A DNA stretch of 64,000 bases from Pseudomonadota bacterium. GTDB taxonomy: Bacteria; Desulfobacterota; Binatia; Binatales; Binataceae. Of the stretch, positions 33,701-43,654 are shown in pieces. Each line of letters opens with the position of its first letter. Within the stretch, counting starts at the first letter, position 1. The stretch lies in assembly GCA_021324755.1 (NCBI GenBank), contig JAJPIL010000007.1, forward strand, positions 310,001 to 374,000. Reading direction: 5' to 3'. The notes below the pieces were generated by a model that did not search any database, was not told the DNA's origin, and saw nothing but the letters and a program-made list of their open reading frames with translations. The position numbers and the translations under genes are program-made.

Positions 33701-36094
33701 TCACATAGCTGGCAGCGGCACTTTTACCCCGGCATAGGCGGCAAAACGAGGCGCGTAAGCTGGGGCGAAAATACCAACTCCCGTGCCGTTGCGAAGAAGA
33801 TTCGTGCGGTCGAATATGTTGATAAGCGCCAGCCGAAGCGAGGCAGGCCCGATTCCCGGCAGTTCCACCTTACGGGCGACTCCTAGATTGATTTGCCAGT
33901 TGTAGGGGAGTTGAACCGTGTTGGCAAAACCTGCTCTAAGCCCGCTCCCGTAAAGGCCGTCTATGCTGAACAAGTAGGGTCCCCAAAGGTAAGTCGCCCA
34001 TCCGGAAGCGGTGTAGAACTGTTGATGGTCCAGATAAATGTAGTGGTTCTGCGCGTACGCCAGTTCTTGCTCGGTAAAGTTGAACTGCCCGGTTACGACG
34101 TCTTTCCCTTCGGCGACTGAAGCAGTAAAACTGGCGCCCATCGTAAACTGCTTGCCGACGCGATAGCTTACCGAGCTTTCGGAACCGTAGATACGTCCGT
34201 CGAGATAGTTGAAGGGAATAAAAATCGGCACAAACCCAAACTGACCTAGATCGAGCACGTCGTGAGCAAATTCGTAGTACGCGTCTTCCTCGATCTGAAG
34301 CCCTGGCGCAAGTTCGTGGATCGCGCCGACGTCGAAGTACCAATCCCGCTCAGGTTTTGGCGTAAGCACACCTGGCTCGACCGCCGCTGTTGTATTGGCA
34401 AAAGAAGCAAAGCTGAGCGGCGAGATGGTATAGAACGACGGTGTCTCGAAAAAGCGCGCAACCCCGGCGTGAAACGTGGTGTCCTTGGTCGGCGACCAGA
34501 TTAAATTAAACCGCGGACTCAGCTGGTTGGCCGACTCGAAAGAAGCCAGCATCTCATCCCAACGGAGACCGTAAACCAAACTCCACTGTTCGCTAAGCCG
34601 CCAAGTATCTTGAGCGTAGATTCCGAACAGCCAGTTAAGGCTGTCGAAATTGTTCACGATAGCGATCGGAACGTCGCTCGTCTGCTGCCCGGAGCTGTTG
34701 GCGGGAAAGGCGAGCGAACGATCGTGAAAATAGTCCGCGTATTGACCCGCATAGAAGCCAAAGCCTAGCAAATGGCTCTGACTGTGACGATATGTGAAGT
34801 CACCCTGCAGGCTGTTGGCGATTTCGTAATGGTCCTCGTTCGACGCCACTCCCTGATATATGAGATCGCCTATTGGATCTGGAAAGAAGTGAATCGTGTT
34901 GTACTTCGTGGTGAAAGCGAGTTGGTAGTCGAGCTTCGTGCCGACCGTACCTTGGAGAGCCAAAATTGCGAAATAGTACTGCTGAAACAGGCTCTCGTTG
35001 AGCATCGTGGACGGATAAGTAGCGGGATTGACGCCCGCGAGCGAATATTGAGGTACTTGAAACGGCCAGTCGGGAAATTGATTACCCTGCACAGAAATCC
35101 CCGTGATCAAACTCAAACGCGTGGTGGGATTAAGAAAGTATGAAAAGTAGCCAAAGCCCTGGCCTTGATTGGTGTTGTCATGGATCGGCGTCGGCGCCGG
35201 CGTGGCAGAGCTAAGGCCAAGGTCGCTGTGCAGAAAAAAGCCTGTGACGTAGTAACTGAAACTGCCCTCGCATCCTCCGTATTCGAAGTTGGGCTTCGCT
35301 GTTTCGCGCTGACCACCGAAAAGCTCGAAGTTTCCGCCGCGGTCCGAGCAGCCGTCCTTGGTTTGGATGTCGAGCACGCCGCTGTTGCGGTAGCTATACT
35401 GAGCTGGCAAAGCCCCGTCCGTTAAGCTTATCGACCGTATGAAATAGGACGACAGCACCTGACCGAAGCCGCTGAACGTGTCAAACGGCAGCATGACGCC
35501 ATTGATCCGCCACTGTAAATCAGCGTGGGCACCCCGCACGTGAATCTGCCCGTCTTCGTCCTGAACCACACCGGGCATCTGGAGCAGAACCTGGTTTATC
35601 GGCGTATCCTCGCCTTCCGGCAGTCCCTCGATGTTCTGTTCGGTCAGGGTGTAAGCGCTGTTGCCCGCTGGCGAAAGGCGGTTAGCTGCCTGGTTTAGTC
35701 GGCTTGCGCTGACCGCCACAGTGAGAGGCTTGAGAGACTCCATCGTTAAAGTAATTGGCCCAAAGCGTTCGCCGCCGCGCAGTTGCGCGATTTCTGAGGC
35801 GAGGTGGTAACGCTCTTTTTCCGCCACCACCAGGTAGATTCCTTCACGCACTCCGGTGAAGGAAAACAGCCCGCTGGCGTCTGTTTTCGTCTTCGCCACG
35901 TCGTGACCGTGGCTGGCCTTAAGAGTTACAGTGACCCCTGCTATCGGCTTGCCTAATGAATCCTTCACCACGCCGGTGATCACACCGGCACCCGACGTTT
36001 TTTCCGCCGCGGTGGCCAAGCCGAAGGTGCATTGCAGCATTGCCGCAGCTAAAACCAATGTCAGTCGAAGCCCGCAGAGTCGACTCCTGCGCAT
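33701..36094 (-). CDS. TonB-dependent outer-membrane receptor (paralogue 2)
   Basis: A 797-aa receptor with the same layout as the one at 28597-31047. A signal peptide (MRRSRLCGLRLTLVLAA to about Ala30) is followed by a carboxypeptidase-regulatory-like domain (TGVVKDSLGKPIAGVTVTL, GLFSFTGVREGIYLVVAEKERY), a plug (IEGLPEGEDTPINQVLLQMPG, IHVRGAHADLQWRING) and a barrel ending in AYAGVKVPL. The same cysteine pair (TKDGC, YGGC) and the PTPIHDNTNQGQGFGYFSY stretch are shared. The start ATG 36094 is fixed by GGGAG 6 nt upstream; longer upstream starts would bury the signal peptide. The ligand is unknown. Confidence 0.95.
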   Translation of the reverse strand: MRRSRLCGLRLTLVLAAAMLQCTFGLATAAEKTSGAGVITGVVKDSLGKPIAGVTVTLKASHGHDVAKTKTDASGLFSFTGVREGIYLVVAEKERYHLASEIAQLRGGERFGPITLTMESLKPLTVAVSASRLNQAANRLSPAGNSAYTLTEQNIEGLPEGEDTPINQVLLQMPGVVQDEDGQIHVRGAHADLQWRINGVMLPFDTFSGFGQVLSSYFIRSISLTDGALPAQYSYRNSGVLDIQTKDGCSDRGGNFELFGGQRETAKPNFEYGGCEGSFSYYVTGFFLHSDLGLSSATPAPTPIHDNTNQGQGFGYFSYFLNPTTRLSLITGISVQGNQFPDWPFQVPQYSLAGVNPATYPSTMLNESLFQQYYFAILALQGTVGTKLDYQLAFTTKYNTIHFFPDPIGDLIYQGVASNEDHYEIANSLQGDFTYRHSQSHLLGFGFYAGQYADYFHDRSLAFPANSSGQQTSDVPIAIVNNFDSLNWLFGIYAQDTWRLSEQWSLVYGLRWDEMLASFESANQLSPRFNLIWSPTKDTTFHAGVARFFETPSFYTISPLSFASFANTTAAVEPGVLTPKPERDWYFDVGAIHELAPGLQIEEDAYYEFAHDVLDLGQFGFVPIFIPFNYLDGRIYGSESSVSYRVGKQFTMGASFTASVAEGKDVVTGQFNFTEQELAYAQNHYIYLDHQQFYTASGWATYLWGPYLFSIDGLYGSGLRAGFANTVQLPYNWQINLGVARKVELPGIGPASLRLALINIFDRTNLLRNGTGVGIFAPAYAPRFAAYAGVKVPLPAM

Positions 36095-36516
36095 GTGCAG
36101 CTCCCGCCAATTGACTGGCACCATACGCGCAAGCGGTCTGAGCCCTTGCGCATGGCGCGTCGATTGTTTCACAGTGCGCTGCGACAGGCTGGAGCGAGAC
36201 CCAACGAAAAGCTTGCGCGCGGACAATCCCCCTGCCAAATCAAAGCTACCCTGGGGCGAAAATGGGGCCCACGCTTCCCGTAGCCGGTTGGGCCTCGCTT
36301 AGGCGGATCGGCTCGCTAGAGGGTAGGGCTCGCGGTCAGCGGCCCAAACCTTGCCGCTCGAACGCAATCAGCACTACCAAGCGAAAGCACACTTCGCGCT
36401 CGTAAGCGGTTCGATCGCACCGGCAAACGCCAGTCAAGCCCTTGCGCCGCACCATCAGTGTTGTTGCGATTTTAAGCGAACCGAAAGCCCCGTCCGCAGC
36501 CTATTTCAACTACGTC
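36095..36516. other. Gap of about 420 bp ahead of receptor paralogue 2
   Basis: No gene or riboswitch consensus is recognised. The receptor's ribosome-binding site GGGAG lies at the end next to 36094. Confidence 0.35.
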
Positions 36517-36849
36517 TTAAGATACGGCGGGGCAATTGGGCGGAGCCCGGCTTAGCCAGACTCCATGATAGGCTTGAAGGACACAACGGCTGTCAGAAAG
36601 TTTCGGTGGACAAGGAGCCGCACCGGGTGCAGGTAAGCTGGGTGGCGATGGCAGGTCGAGCGTAGAGTGCAGGGCGAAATCGTCGAAAGGACAGAAGCTT
36701 ACGCCACTGCTGAAAGTCGGAACGATGGAGTGCCGGTCGGCCGTAGCGGCGGTTGCGGCGAACAGAATCGAGAGCGCCGCCAGCAGCGCCACAGGCATCA
36801 GGAAACCACGCCTCTTCGCCTGTGGAGAATCGCCAAGTGCTCTAATCAT
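36517..36849 (-). CDS. Possible small secreted protein upstream of receptor paralogue 2
   Basis: A 110-aa frame with a convincing signal peptide (RRGFLMPVALLAALSILF, cleavage near AATAD). It is followed by a Pro/Ser-rich mature part with a few cysteines, somewhat like the small DUF2946-type proteins found near copper-related receptors. There is no strong ribosome-binding site, and the C-terminal half is low complexity. It is same-strand and 420 bp upstream of the receptor gene, so a shared transcript is possible. Confidence 0.35.
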   Translation of the reverse strand: MIRALGDSPQAKRRGFLMPVALLAALSILFAATAATADRHSIVPTFSSGVSFCPFDDFALHSTLDLPSPPSLPAPGAAPCPPKLSDSRCVLQAYHGVWLSRAPPNCPAVS

Positions 36850-37475
36850 CTTGCTGTTTAATCGGCCTTCACTGTAGTCCAGCAACGAACGTCAGACACC
36901 CCAGATCGGCTTGCCTGAGCTAGTATAGGTCAAGTTCTCCCACTGATGTCAACACGTAATTTTGGCTCTGCGTTCCCCACCCGTATTTAACGCACGGTCG
37001 AAGCAATCCCTTTTGGCTGCAATCTGCTCTAGGTCACCAAAAAACCCGTCCTAGTGCGGCCCGATCACCTTAGAACTTAGGCGGACATGTCGCGGCCACG
37101 ATTTTGCGCAAGCCTACACGCAGGTCGTCACTCGCTGCTTTGCGAATGTCCGCAGTTGCGCCCTGAACCAGGTTAGGAGGCTACAACGAAGCTTGCAGGC
37201 CGGCTCCGGCTGACGGCGAACCCTTCAAATTAAAGGCACGGACGAACGGCTTGATGCGCGCCACGGAAAACTCAAAGAACATCACTGTGCAAAAAGTCAT
37301 TTTCGATCGCCGCTGCGGTTTTACGCATGCCAAACTCGGTGGCGCCCAAGGAAAACTACACGAAACCCAGGCAATAGAACGCCAATACAGACCCGTTCGC
37401 TTCACTGAAAAAGTGACGCCTTGCTTGCGTATGGTTCAAAACATCTGACACGATAATGCGCCGAGGTCACGTGCG
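36850..37475. other. Gap of about 625 bp
   Basis: A minus-strand frame at about 37181-37405 is open but has no supporting start or family content. Nothing else is seen. GAGG at 37463-37466 is the ribosome-binding site of the following gene. Confidence 0.35.
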
Positions 37476-37784
37476 TTGGGCGTTTGCGCCGTCGAAATCT
37501 ATCTTGGTCTTGCGATCGCCTCGGGGCGCTTCATCTTCGTCGACGCTTATCCACAACATTGGATTTACGATTGGGTCAACATTCCCGCAATTCAGACGCT
37601 GACCCACCACACGAGCACCGTCCTAGTGGCAATAGTGCTTTCCTGGCTGGTTGGACTTGCGGTCCATCACTTTCTGCACGAGGGCATAGTCAAGAAGGTT
37701 ATCTTCTGGATCGAGGAGCTGATTCTTTTTGCCTTGCTGCTCTACTTTGCTTATGAACTTTTCGGTTATTTCACTTCGGAATGA
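37476..37784 (+). CDS. Small two-helix membrane protein with a TTG start
   Basis: A 102-aa protein. An N-terminal hydrophobic segment (AVEIYLGLAIASGRFIFVDAY) is followed by HWIYDWVNIPAIQTLTHH. A transmembrane helix has VLVAIVLSWLVGLAVHHFLHEG. A second has ELILFALLLYFAYELFGYF. No upstream ATG is in frame. TTG 37476 with GAGG 9 nt before it is the best start. The family is not recognised; the His-containing boundaries (LTHH, VHHFLHEG) are notable. Confidence 0.6.
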   Translation: MGVCAVEIYLGLAIASGRFIFVDAYPQHWIYDWVNIPAIQTLTHHTSTVLVAIVLSWLVGLAVHHFLHEGIVKKVIFWIEELILFALLLYFAYELFGYFTSE

Positions 37785-38209
37785 TGCGAACATTGACAAC
37801 GCTTTTTGCCGCCACCCATTTCGGCGAACAAGTACTTGCAGCCAGTACGCGATGAATTGTAACGGCTTCGCCAAGATGGACACCGAAAGTGCATCACGAC
37901 AAAGCGGAGACGCGTAACTCAACTAATTCGGGCCAACAGGCGCGGCAGCACTACTAAGTCCCACTAACAGCATTTCGCTGTCGCCAGCACCATCGTGTTC
38001 CTCAAAAGGTGCTTAGCGTTTCGACCAGTGAATGAGTAACTTTCCGCGGATTGCAAGACGAGCCTTGAGAGCATGCAGCTGACGGCGCCTTCGAGCGCGT
38101 TTAATCGGCGCAAACAGCCCAGGCCGCTTTCACTTCTCTTACAGCCAAAAATGTGCTGAGCCGTTTTATCTCAGGTGCGCGAAACAAGTGGCCGTTATGG
38201 TGCGGACTC
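37785..38209. other. Gap of about 425 bp
   Basis: No supported gene or repeat. The end may include the N-terminus of the next gene if it starts at GTG 38153. Confidence 0.35.
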
Positions 38210-38992
38210 ATGCAATACCGGATAATCAACGACTTCTTTTTGGGCAAATTTAGAAAAAGCACGCTACTTCTAGTGCTCGCTCCACTGCTTTTCGTGTCTT
38301 ACTTCGCGGTACTTGTCGTAGCCGTTTGGTTGTTTCCCAGCAAATACGAGTGGTATCACAAGTCGATTTCGAAGCTTCTTTACCCCGCAAACAATCCCAC
38401 CTTCTACGCGATACCATCATCGGGCTTGACCATAAGCGGTTTCCTTATTTTCCCATTTGCCGCATACATAAGCAGAGGTTTACGCGCCGAGTGGCGGCTT
38501 TGCGCCGAAGTTGGTTTCGGTGCCTTTGCCACGGGTGCGATTTCCCTGGTCCTTGCAAGCGTGGTGGTTTGGCCACTTCCTTTTGGCAGCGTTATTCTTT
38601 TGAGACTTCATGAAACTTTTGCACGCATTTGCGCACTTGCCTTGGGTGTTGGGATGCTCGCCTTTTATGCCTGCGCGGTCAGGGCAAACCTAAGCCCTCG
38701 CCGACGACGATTACTTGTCGCCTCATGGAGCATCGTCACAGTGCCGGGAATTGTTGCCGTCGCCTTGAGGCTTCTTGTCGCAGCCAAACTTGAATGCTTA
38801 AACCGGCTATGTATTTGGCTTAAAAACCCACAGCTCTGGCAACTAGGTTTTTGGGAGTGGGCAGGCTCGGTGGGGGTATTTATCTTTCTGCTTAGCGGAA
38901 TCATTTTGCTACCTGAGTCCCCTGAGTCTCGGCGACCACTTAAAGACCGATGCGTCGTTGAGAGCGATCACCGCGAGCGTCAAACGTGTTAA
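38210..38992 (+). CDS. DUF998-like integral membrane protein
   Basis: A 260-aa protein with six predicted transmembrane helices. It begins LLLVLAPLLFVSYFAVLVVAVWLFP and has a first extracellular loop YEWYHKSISKLLYPANNP. That loop is similar to the DUF998 and frataxin-unrelated HHxS-type loops of small bacterial membrane proteins. The C-terminal tail is charged. No function is known. The start is uncertain: ATG 38210 has no strong site, and GTG 38153 would add 19 residues. Confidence 0.75.
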   Translation: MQYRIINDFFLGKFRKSTLLLVLAPLLFVSYFAVLVVAVWLFPSKYEWYHKSISKLLYPANNPTFYAIPSSGLTISGFLIFPFAAYISRGLRAEWRLCAEVGFGAFATGAISLVLASVVVWPLPFGSVILLRLHETFARICALALGVGMLAFYACAVRANLSPRRRRLLVASWSIVTVPGIVAVALRLLVAAKLECLNRLCIWLKNPQLWQLGFWEWAGSVGVFIFLLSGIILLPESPESRRPLKDRCVVESDHRERQTC

Positions 38993-39254
38993 GCGCGGCT
39001 TCAGGAAATATGCGACGTTCTCCAATAAGCGCCCGGATAGGCTGAGCTGCTTTCGAAAGACGCCTAAGCGACCAAGCTCCATCCAAGCGCAAGAGCGGAT
39101 TCGCCACAATCGTTGAACAACGGACCGGAGCTATCTCGCAGGCTCGGGCTCAGAAAGCTTTGCGGATCGCTTTCACGTTTTAGCGCGCTCTTAAGTCGCG
39201 AACTGTCAGCTACACGGCCTTCACTTTCCCCCTATCCTCTGGTCACCATAGGTT

Positions 39255-41078
39255 GTGAAAAGAATGTGTCAGGTTCAGCTGACCGTGCAATCCGCCCGAT
39301 TTAGGCGGGCAGCGACGTTATCGACGGTTTGGTGCGTTGTGTTTTTGTCGCTTTTGTGCCTCGTGCTCTACCTGCCCGGTATAGCGCGTATTCCGCCGTG
39401 GGATAGGGACGAGGCGGTATACGCCCAAGGCACTAAGGAGATGATCGAAACCGGCGACTTCATACGTCCTCGTTTTCACGGCAAGGGTTTTTACAAAAAG
39501 CCGATTGGAATCTACTGGCTTCAAGCCGCGATGGCTCTCGCTGTTAATCCTTCCAATCGCACCCGTATTTGGGTGTACCGCATACCATCGGTGGCAGGCG
39601 CTCTGGCAGCCGTACTTACGACTTTTTGGATCGGCTCCAAACTGTTCGGCAACGCAGTCGCTTTGCTAGGTGCAAGCCTCCTGGCAACCTCGGTGGTGTT
39701 AGTCGTGGAAGCCGCCCTTGCTACCACCGACGCGGTACTGCTGGCGTGTGTGACATGGGCTCAAGGCTGTTTGGCGGCATTGTATCTGTGGCCAGCCAGG
39801 TGTGGCACGCCTCCGTGGGGATATGCGGCTCAGATGTGGATCGCGCTTGGCCTGGGAATCTTAGTAAAGGGGCCAGTGATAGTTGGAGTCGTCGGCCTGA
39901 CCGTGATCGCCTTGGCTGTTTGGGAGCGGCTTGGAGTGGACAAGCCGTTTTCCGCGGAGGGACGAAAGGTTCATTTGTTCGAGCGTTCGGGCTGGTGGTG
40001 GGGAATTCCATTGATGGCCGCGATCGTGATGCCTTGGGCGATTGCGATCGGACGCGCCACCCATAATGAATTTTACCGCGAGTCGTTTTTCGGCGATATT
40101 TGGCCCAAGCTCGTCGGAGGCCAGGAGGGCCACTTTGCTCCTCCAGGTTACTACGCCGCAAGTGCACTGATAACGTTCTGGCCGGGGTCTTTGCTGGCGG
40201 GTGCCGCGGTCTGGAATGCGTTTCAGCGCCGGACAGAACCTTACGAGCGCCTGCTTCTAGCATGGCTAATCCCATGCTGGGTAGCTTTTGAACTTGCGCC
40301 AACCAAACTACCCCATTACACTTTGCCGACCTACCCTGCTCTGGCGCTTCTGACCGCTCGGTTTGCCTGTGACCCTGCCGCCGGCAGCTCGCGGCTGGTG
40401 CGCGTCGAGGGATGTATCTGGGGCGTGGCTACGCTCTTAGGCGCAACCGTGATAGTCAGCGCCCCGATAGTTTTAGGCCACGGCTTAAGTTGGCTGAGTT
40501 CGATTCCGTGCGGCGCTCTGGTGTTCGTTGCGCTGACTGCGACTCGCTTAAGCGTACGGGGCAACCCGGTTAAAGCTGCCTGGGTGGCGGTACTGAGCAC
40601 AGTCTTAATCGTACCTCCTTTGCGTCTGTGGGTGATTCCTAGCTTAAATAGCCTTTGGGTGAGCCGCTCTGTGGCCGAAGCCGTCTCGGCGCAAGAGCGC
40701 GCCTGCAAGTGCCAGCGTCCGCTTGCAACCGTGGGGTACCGTGAGCCAAGCTTGATTTTCCTTCTTGGAACGCAAACCCAGATTTTGGGGCCCAAAGAAG
40801 CGGTTGCTTTTTTGCAAAGCAACCCTCAAGGGCTCGTGCTGGTGACAGGTCCGCTCGAGCAGGCGTTTCTACAGGCGGCGCGACGCAAAGGTCTACTGCT
40901 CGAAGAATTATGGTCTACAAGTGGAATTAATTACACCAAAGGAATCAAGCTGACGCTTAAACTTTTTGCTCGACGAGTCACCACGTCTTACCTTGAGCGG
41001 CGAAAGTTGTTTTTTCCTTCACTCCTCAAGCGCCTTTGCGCCCCTATTGTGCTGCCAGAGCGGCTGTGGCGGCGTTAA
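39255..41078 (+). CDS. ArnT/PMT-type glycosyltransferase (GT39/GT83)
   Basis: A 607-aa polytopic enzyme that transfers a sugar from a polyprenyl-phosphate donor to lipid A, protein or another envelope acceptor. The first periplasmic loop has the catalytic motif PPWDRDEAVYAQGTKEM followed by GKGFYKKPIGIYWLQA, hallmarks of the family. About 11-12 transmembrane helices (to about residue 460) precede a soluble C-terminal domain. The C-terminus overlaps the convergent flavoprotein gene by 35 bp (41044-41078). The start is GTG 39255 or ATG 39264. The receiving polymer is unknown; no arn operon is adjacent. Confidence 0.92.
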   Translation: MKRMCQVQLTVQSARFRRAATLSTVWCVVFLSLLCLVLYLPGIARIPPWDRDEAVYAQGTKEMIETGDFIRPRFHGKGFYKKPIGIYWLQAAMALAVNPSNRTRIWVYRIPSVAGALAAVLTTFWIGSKLFGNAVALLGASLLATSVVLVVEAALATTDAVLLACVTWAQGCLAALYLWPARCGTPPWGYAAQMWIALGLGILVKGPVIVGVVGLTVIALAVWERLGVDKPFSAEGRKVHLFERSGWWWGIPLMAAIVMPWAIAIGRATHNEFYRESFFGDIWPKLVGGQEGHFAPPGYYAASALITFWPGSLLAGAAVWNAFQRRTEPYERLLLAWLIPCWVAFELAPTKLPHYTLPTYPALALLTARFACDPAAGSSRLVRVEGCIWGVATLLGATVIVSAPIVLGHGLSWLSSIPCGALVFVALTATRLSVRGNPVKAAWVAVLSTVLIVPPLRLWVIPSLNSLWVSRSVAEAVSAQERACKCQRPLATVGYREPSLIFLLGTQTQILGPKEAVAFLQSNPQGLVLVTGPLEQAFLQAARRKGLLLEELWSTSGINYTKGIKLTLKLFARRVTTSYLERRKLFFPSLLKRLCAPIVLPERLWRR

Positions 41079-42531
41079 TGCCAGCGATTCGGCCGAAAAC
41101 CGCACCTGAGGTGAGGCCCGTACCTCCGGGGTAGTTGAAGTAAAAAAGGCCGCCCACTAATTCGCCTGCGGCGTAAAGCCCGGGAATCGGCAAACCGTCG
41201 GTACTGACCACCTGAGCTTGCGGGGTGATCCGAAGACCGCCGAAAGTGAAGGTTATTCCACAGGTGACAGCGAACGCCAAAAACGGGGGCGTGTCGATCG
41301 GATTTGCCCAGTTGCTTTTCGGAGGACTGATTCCTCGTGTACCCCGGCCGTCCTTGATATTGGGATTGAACGGCACCTCGGTCATAACCGCAGAATTGAA
41401 CTCGCGTACCGTCTTTAGAAACCTCTCGGCGTCGACATTTTCGAGCTTTCGCGCCAGCTCTTCGAGCGTCTGCGCCTGAACGCGCGTCACCTGGCGTATA
41501 CGGTATTCGTCGCGCAACAGATGCGCGACCTTGCCGTCGAACACCTGCCAGGCGAACTGATGGGGCTGCTCTAGGATCGCGCGGCCATAGCGAGCGTACG
41601 TGTAGTTGCGAAAGTCGGCTCCTTCGTCGATAAAACGCTCGCCCCTGGCGTTCACTACGATTCCAAGCGGATAGCTGTGCTTTTGGAAACCGTCCCCGAC
41701 CGAAAGGTCGCCGTAGTCGGGCGCGTTGCGGTCCCAGGCCACCGCATGGCAGCCAGACCAATGGCCATGCGGCTCAGCACCTATCTCTAGCGCCATCCTA
41801 ATTCCGTCGCCAGTGTTAAAGCGTGTTCCTCTGACCTTGGCCAGATCCCAGTTAGGTCCGAGGTAGCGCGCCCGCCACTCAGCGTTGGCTTCGAATCCGC
41901 CGCAAGCAAGCACTACAGCGCCAGCTTGCTCTTCGCGCAGTACGCCGTTTTGCCTTACCTTCACACCGTGGACGCCGCCCTCGTCAGCGAGCAGCTCGCG
42001 CGCGGGGCTTTCGTAGCGAATCTCGACGCCGTTGCGCTCGGCGGCGCGGTACAGCGCGTCGACCAACCCTTTTCCGCCGCCTACAGCCTCCACTACAAGG
42101 CCACCCCAAAACTTGAACTTGCCCTCAACCTTGAAGGCTTGCCGACCATACATCGGGGCGAACCTCACGCCCTTGCTTCTCATCCAGCGCAACGTCGAAC
42201 GGCTATGCCCCACCAGTGCCTCGACCAGCTCGGGATCAGCCCGGTAGTCAGTCACTCGACACATGTCATCGAAGAATTCACGCTCCGTGTAAGTTCCGAA
42301 GTCGGTCATTCTGCGCTCTTCTTCGCTCAAGTCAGGGATAAGCTCGACTAGGTCATCAACATTCTCGTAAGCAACGCGAAAAGCTCCAGCCGTGAAAGCC
42401 GAATTCCCGCCGCGCAAAGCTTTAGGCGCCCGTTCGAGCAAAAGCACCCTTGCGCCAAGCTCGCGCGCAGCCAGCGCGGCACAAAGGGCGGCGTTACCGC
42501 CTCCGACCACTATCACGTCGTACTTCCTCAT
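41044..42531 (-). CDS. FAD-dependent dehydrogenase, tricarballylate dehydrogenase-like
   Basis: A 495-aa flavoprotein of the succinate dehydrogenase/fumarate reductase flavoprotein class. It opens with YDVIVVGGGNAALCAALAARELG and LLLERAPKALRGGNSAFTAGAFR, closely matching TcuA. GTRFNTGDGIRMALEIGAEP follows. The C-terminal FAD part is GLYAAGELVGGLFYFNYPGGTGLTSGAVFGRIAG. TcuA oxidises tricarballylate to cis-aconitate; related enzymes reduce 3-ketosteroids or fumarate, so the substrate is tentative. No tcuB neighbour is seen. ATG 42531 has AAGG upstream. The 3' end overlaps the glycosyltransferase gene by 35 bp. Confidence 0.9.
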   Translation of the reverse strand: MRKYDVIVVGGGNAALCAALAARELGARVLLLERAPKALRGGNSAFTAGAFRVAYENVDDLVELIPDLSEEERRMTDFGTYTEREFFDDMCRVTDYRADPELVEALVGHSRSTLRWMRSKGVRFAPMYGRQAFKVEGKFKFWGGLVVEAVGGGKGLVDALYRAAERNGVEIRYESPARELLADEGGVHGVKVRQNGVLREEQAGAVVLACGGFEANAEWRARYLGPNWDLAKVRGTRFNTGDGIRMALEIGAEPHGHWSGCHAVAWDRNAPDYGDLSVGDGFQKHSYPLGIVVNARGERFIDEGADFRNYTYARYGRAILEQPHQFAWQVFDGKVAHLLRDEYRIRQVTRVQAQTLEELARKLENVDAERFLKTVREFNSAVMTEVPFNPNIKDGRGTRGISPPKSNWANPIDTPPFLAFAVTCGITFTFGGLRITPQAQVVSTDGLPIPGLYAAGELVGGLFYFNYPGGTGLTSGAVFGRIAGINAATAALAAQ

Positions 42532-42951
42532 ATGCCTTACGAGATTGCGAACCAGCTCTAAACCTTTCGCCTGCCAAATACTATCGTTGGGCGCTTAAGT
42601 AACACAGACCCGAATTGCACTTAATTCAGCAAGTACACCTTTCATAGGGTGTGGCGAGAATTGTTTCAAACTTTCCGGGCGCTTCAAGCTAAGCTCAAGC
42701 TGGCTAGACTTTTTCCGCTTGGATCTGCGCGCCTATGCATGGCGCTTGCGCGCCGGCTCGGTCGCACTATCTCTAAAAAAACGAGCGCGGCGCTCCGAAA
42801 AATCGTGGCAACGAGTGGCTACGATCCTTAAGCCTTTAGGCTAGGCGCTAAGTCTGGGCAAACGGAAAGTTCCTTCCTCGCATTGAGAGCCGCCAAATGC
42901 CGATTTTAATTTGCGGGCTTAAAACACGAGCTGGTTAAGCTGCGATAAAAT
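42532..42951. other. Gap of about 420 bp
   Basis: It lies between two minus-strand genes. No gene, hairpin or repeat of note is seen. Confidence 0.35.
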
Positions 42952-43431
42952 CTAACGCCGTTTGCGCTCGTACGTACCTATAAGCCTCGCTTCGGCAATC
43001 ACATGACCCTTCATCGCGCGCTCGAGCTCCGCCTTGCGCGCTGGCACGAGTTTGGGCAGCACGATATCGAGGGCGTAAAGCTTGTGAAAGTAGCGATGGC
43101 GCCCCACCGGAGGGCAGGGCCCGCCGTAACCAGGACGACCCCAATCGTTTAAGCCCTGTTCGGTGCCCGGCGGAAGCTGCGAATCGGTTACCCCTTCGGG
43201 AAGTCCTGTGCAATCTGGCGGAAGATTGTAGAGCACCCAATGCACCCACACCATTCGGGGAGCTTTGGGGTCAGGCGCGTCGGGGTCGTCCACGATAAGG
43301 GCAAGGCTCTTACAATTGGCGGGTACACCCGACCAACTAAGCGGCGGAGAGATATCTTGTCCGTCGCAGGTGTAACGCTCCGGTATTTCACCCTGGTCGA
43401 CGAAGGCGCTTGAACTAAGCGTCAGAGCCAT
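42952..43431 (-). CDS. YbhB/YbcL-family PEBP protein
   Basis: A 159-aa phosphatidylethanolamine-binding-protein fold. The ligand-pocket motifs are present: ERYTCDGQDISPPLSWSGVP, LIVDDPDAPDPKAPRMVWVHWVLYNLP (DDPDAP and WVHW), and GPCPPVGRHRYFHKLYALD (GPCPP...HRY). Bacterial members bind small anionic ligands and have no clear catalytic role. The start is ATG 43431 with GGAGGG 9-10 nt upstream. The ATG at 43440 abuts that site and is rejected. Confidence 0.94.
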   Translation of the reverse strand: MALTLSSSAFVDQGEIPERYTCDGQDISPPLSWSGVPANCKSLALIVDDPDAPDPKAPRMVWVHWVLYNLPPDCTGLPEGVTDSQLPPGTEQGLNDWGRPGYGGPCPPVGRHRYFHKLYALDIVLPKLVPARKAELERAMKGHVIAEARLIGTYERKRR

Positions 43432-43654
43432 AGCTGCCATCCCTCCTTTCGTAATTGGCAGGCGCTTTGGCGGCGGACTTTCCCATTTGGGTTACACGAT
43501 TAACCTTTTCGAAAACGGCGTTGCATATCGCCGAGCCAAAAAGCCGCCAAGATCGCAGACTTTTAGCATGGCATAAGCGTTGCACAGGAAGCAGCTTGGA
43601 GACTTTACGACCACCATAGACCAACTCTTTGACCAATACCAACGGCCTATACCA

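Noticed and set aside
28597-36516. Cobalamin or other riboswitch upstream of the TonB receptors
   Set aside because: The conserved cobalamin-riboswitch boxes are not visible in 31048-31687 or 36095-36516.
37181-37405. Minus-strand 74-aa frame
   Set aside because: No supporting start signal or family content; opposite-strand frames are equally open.
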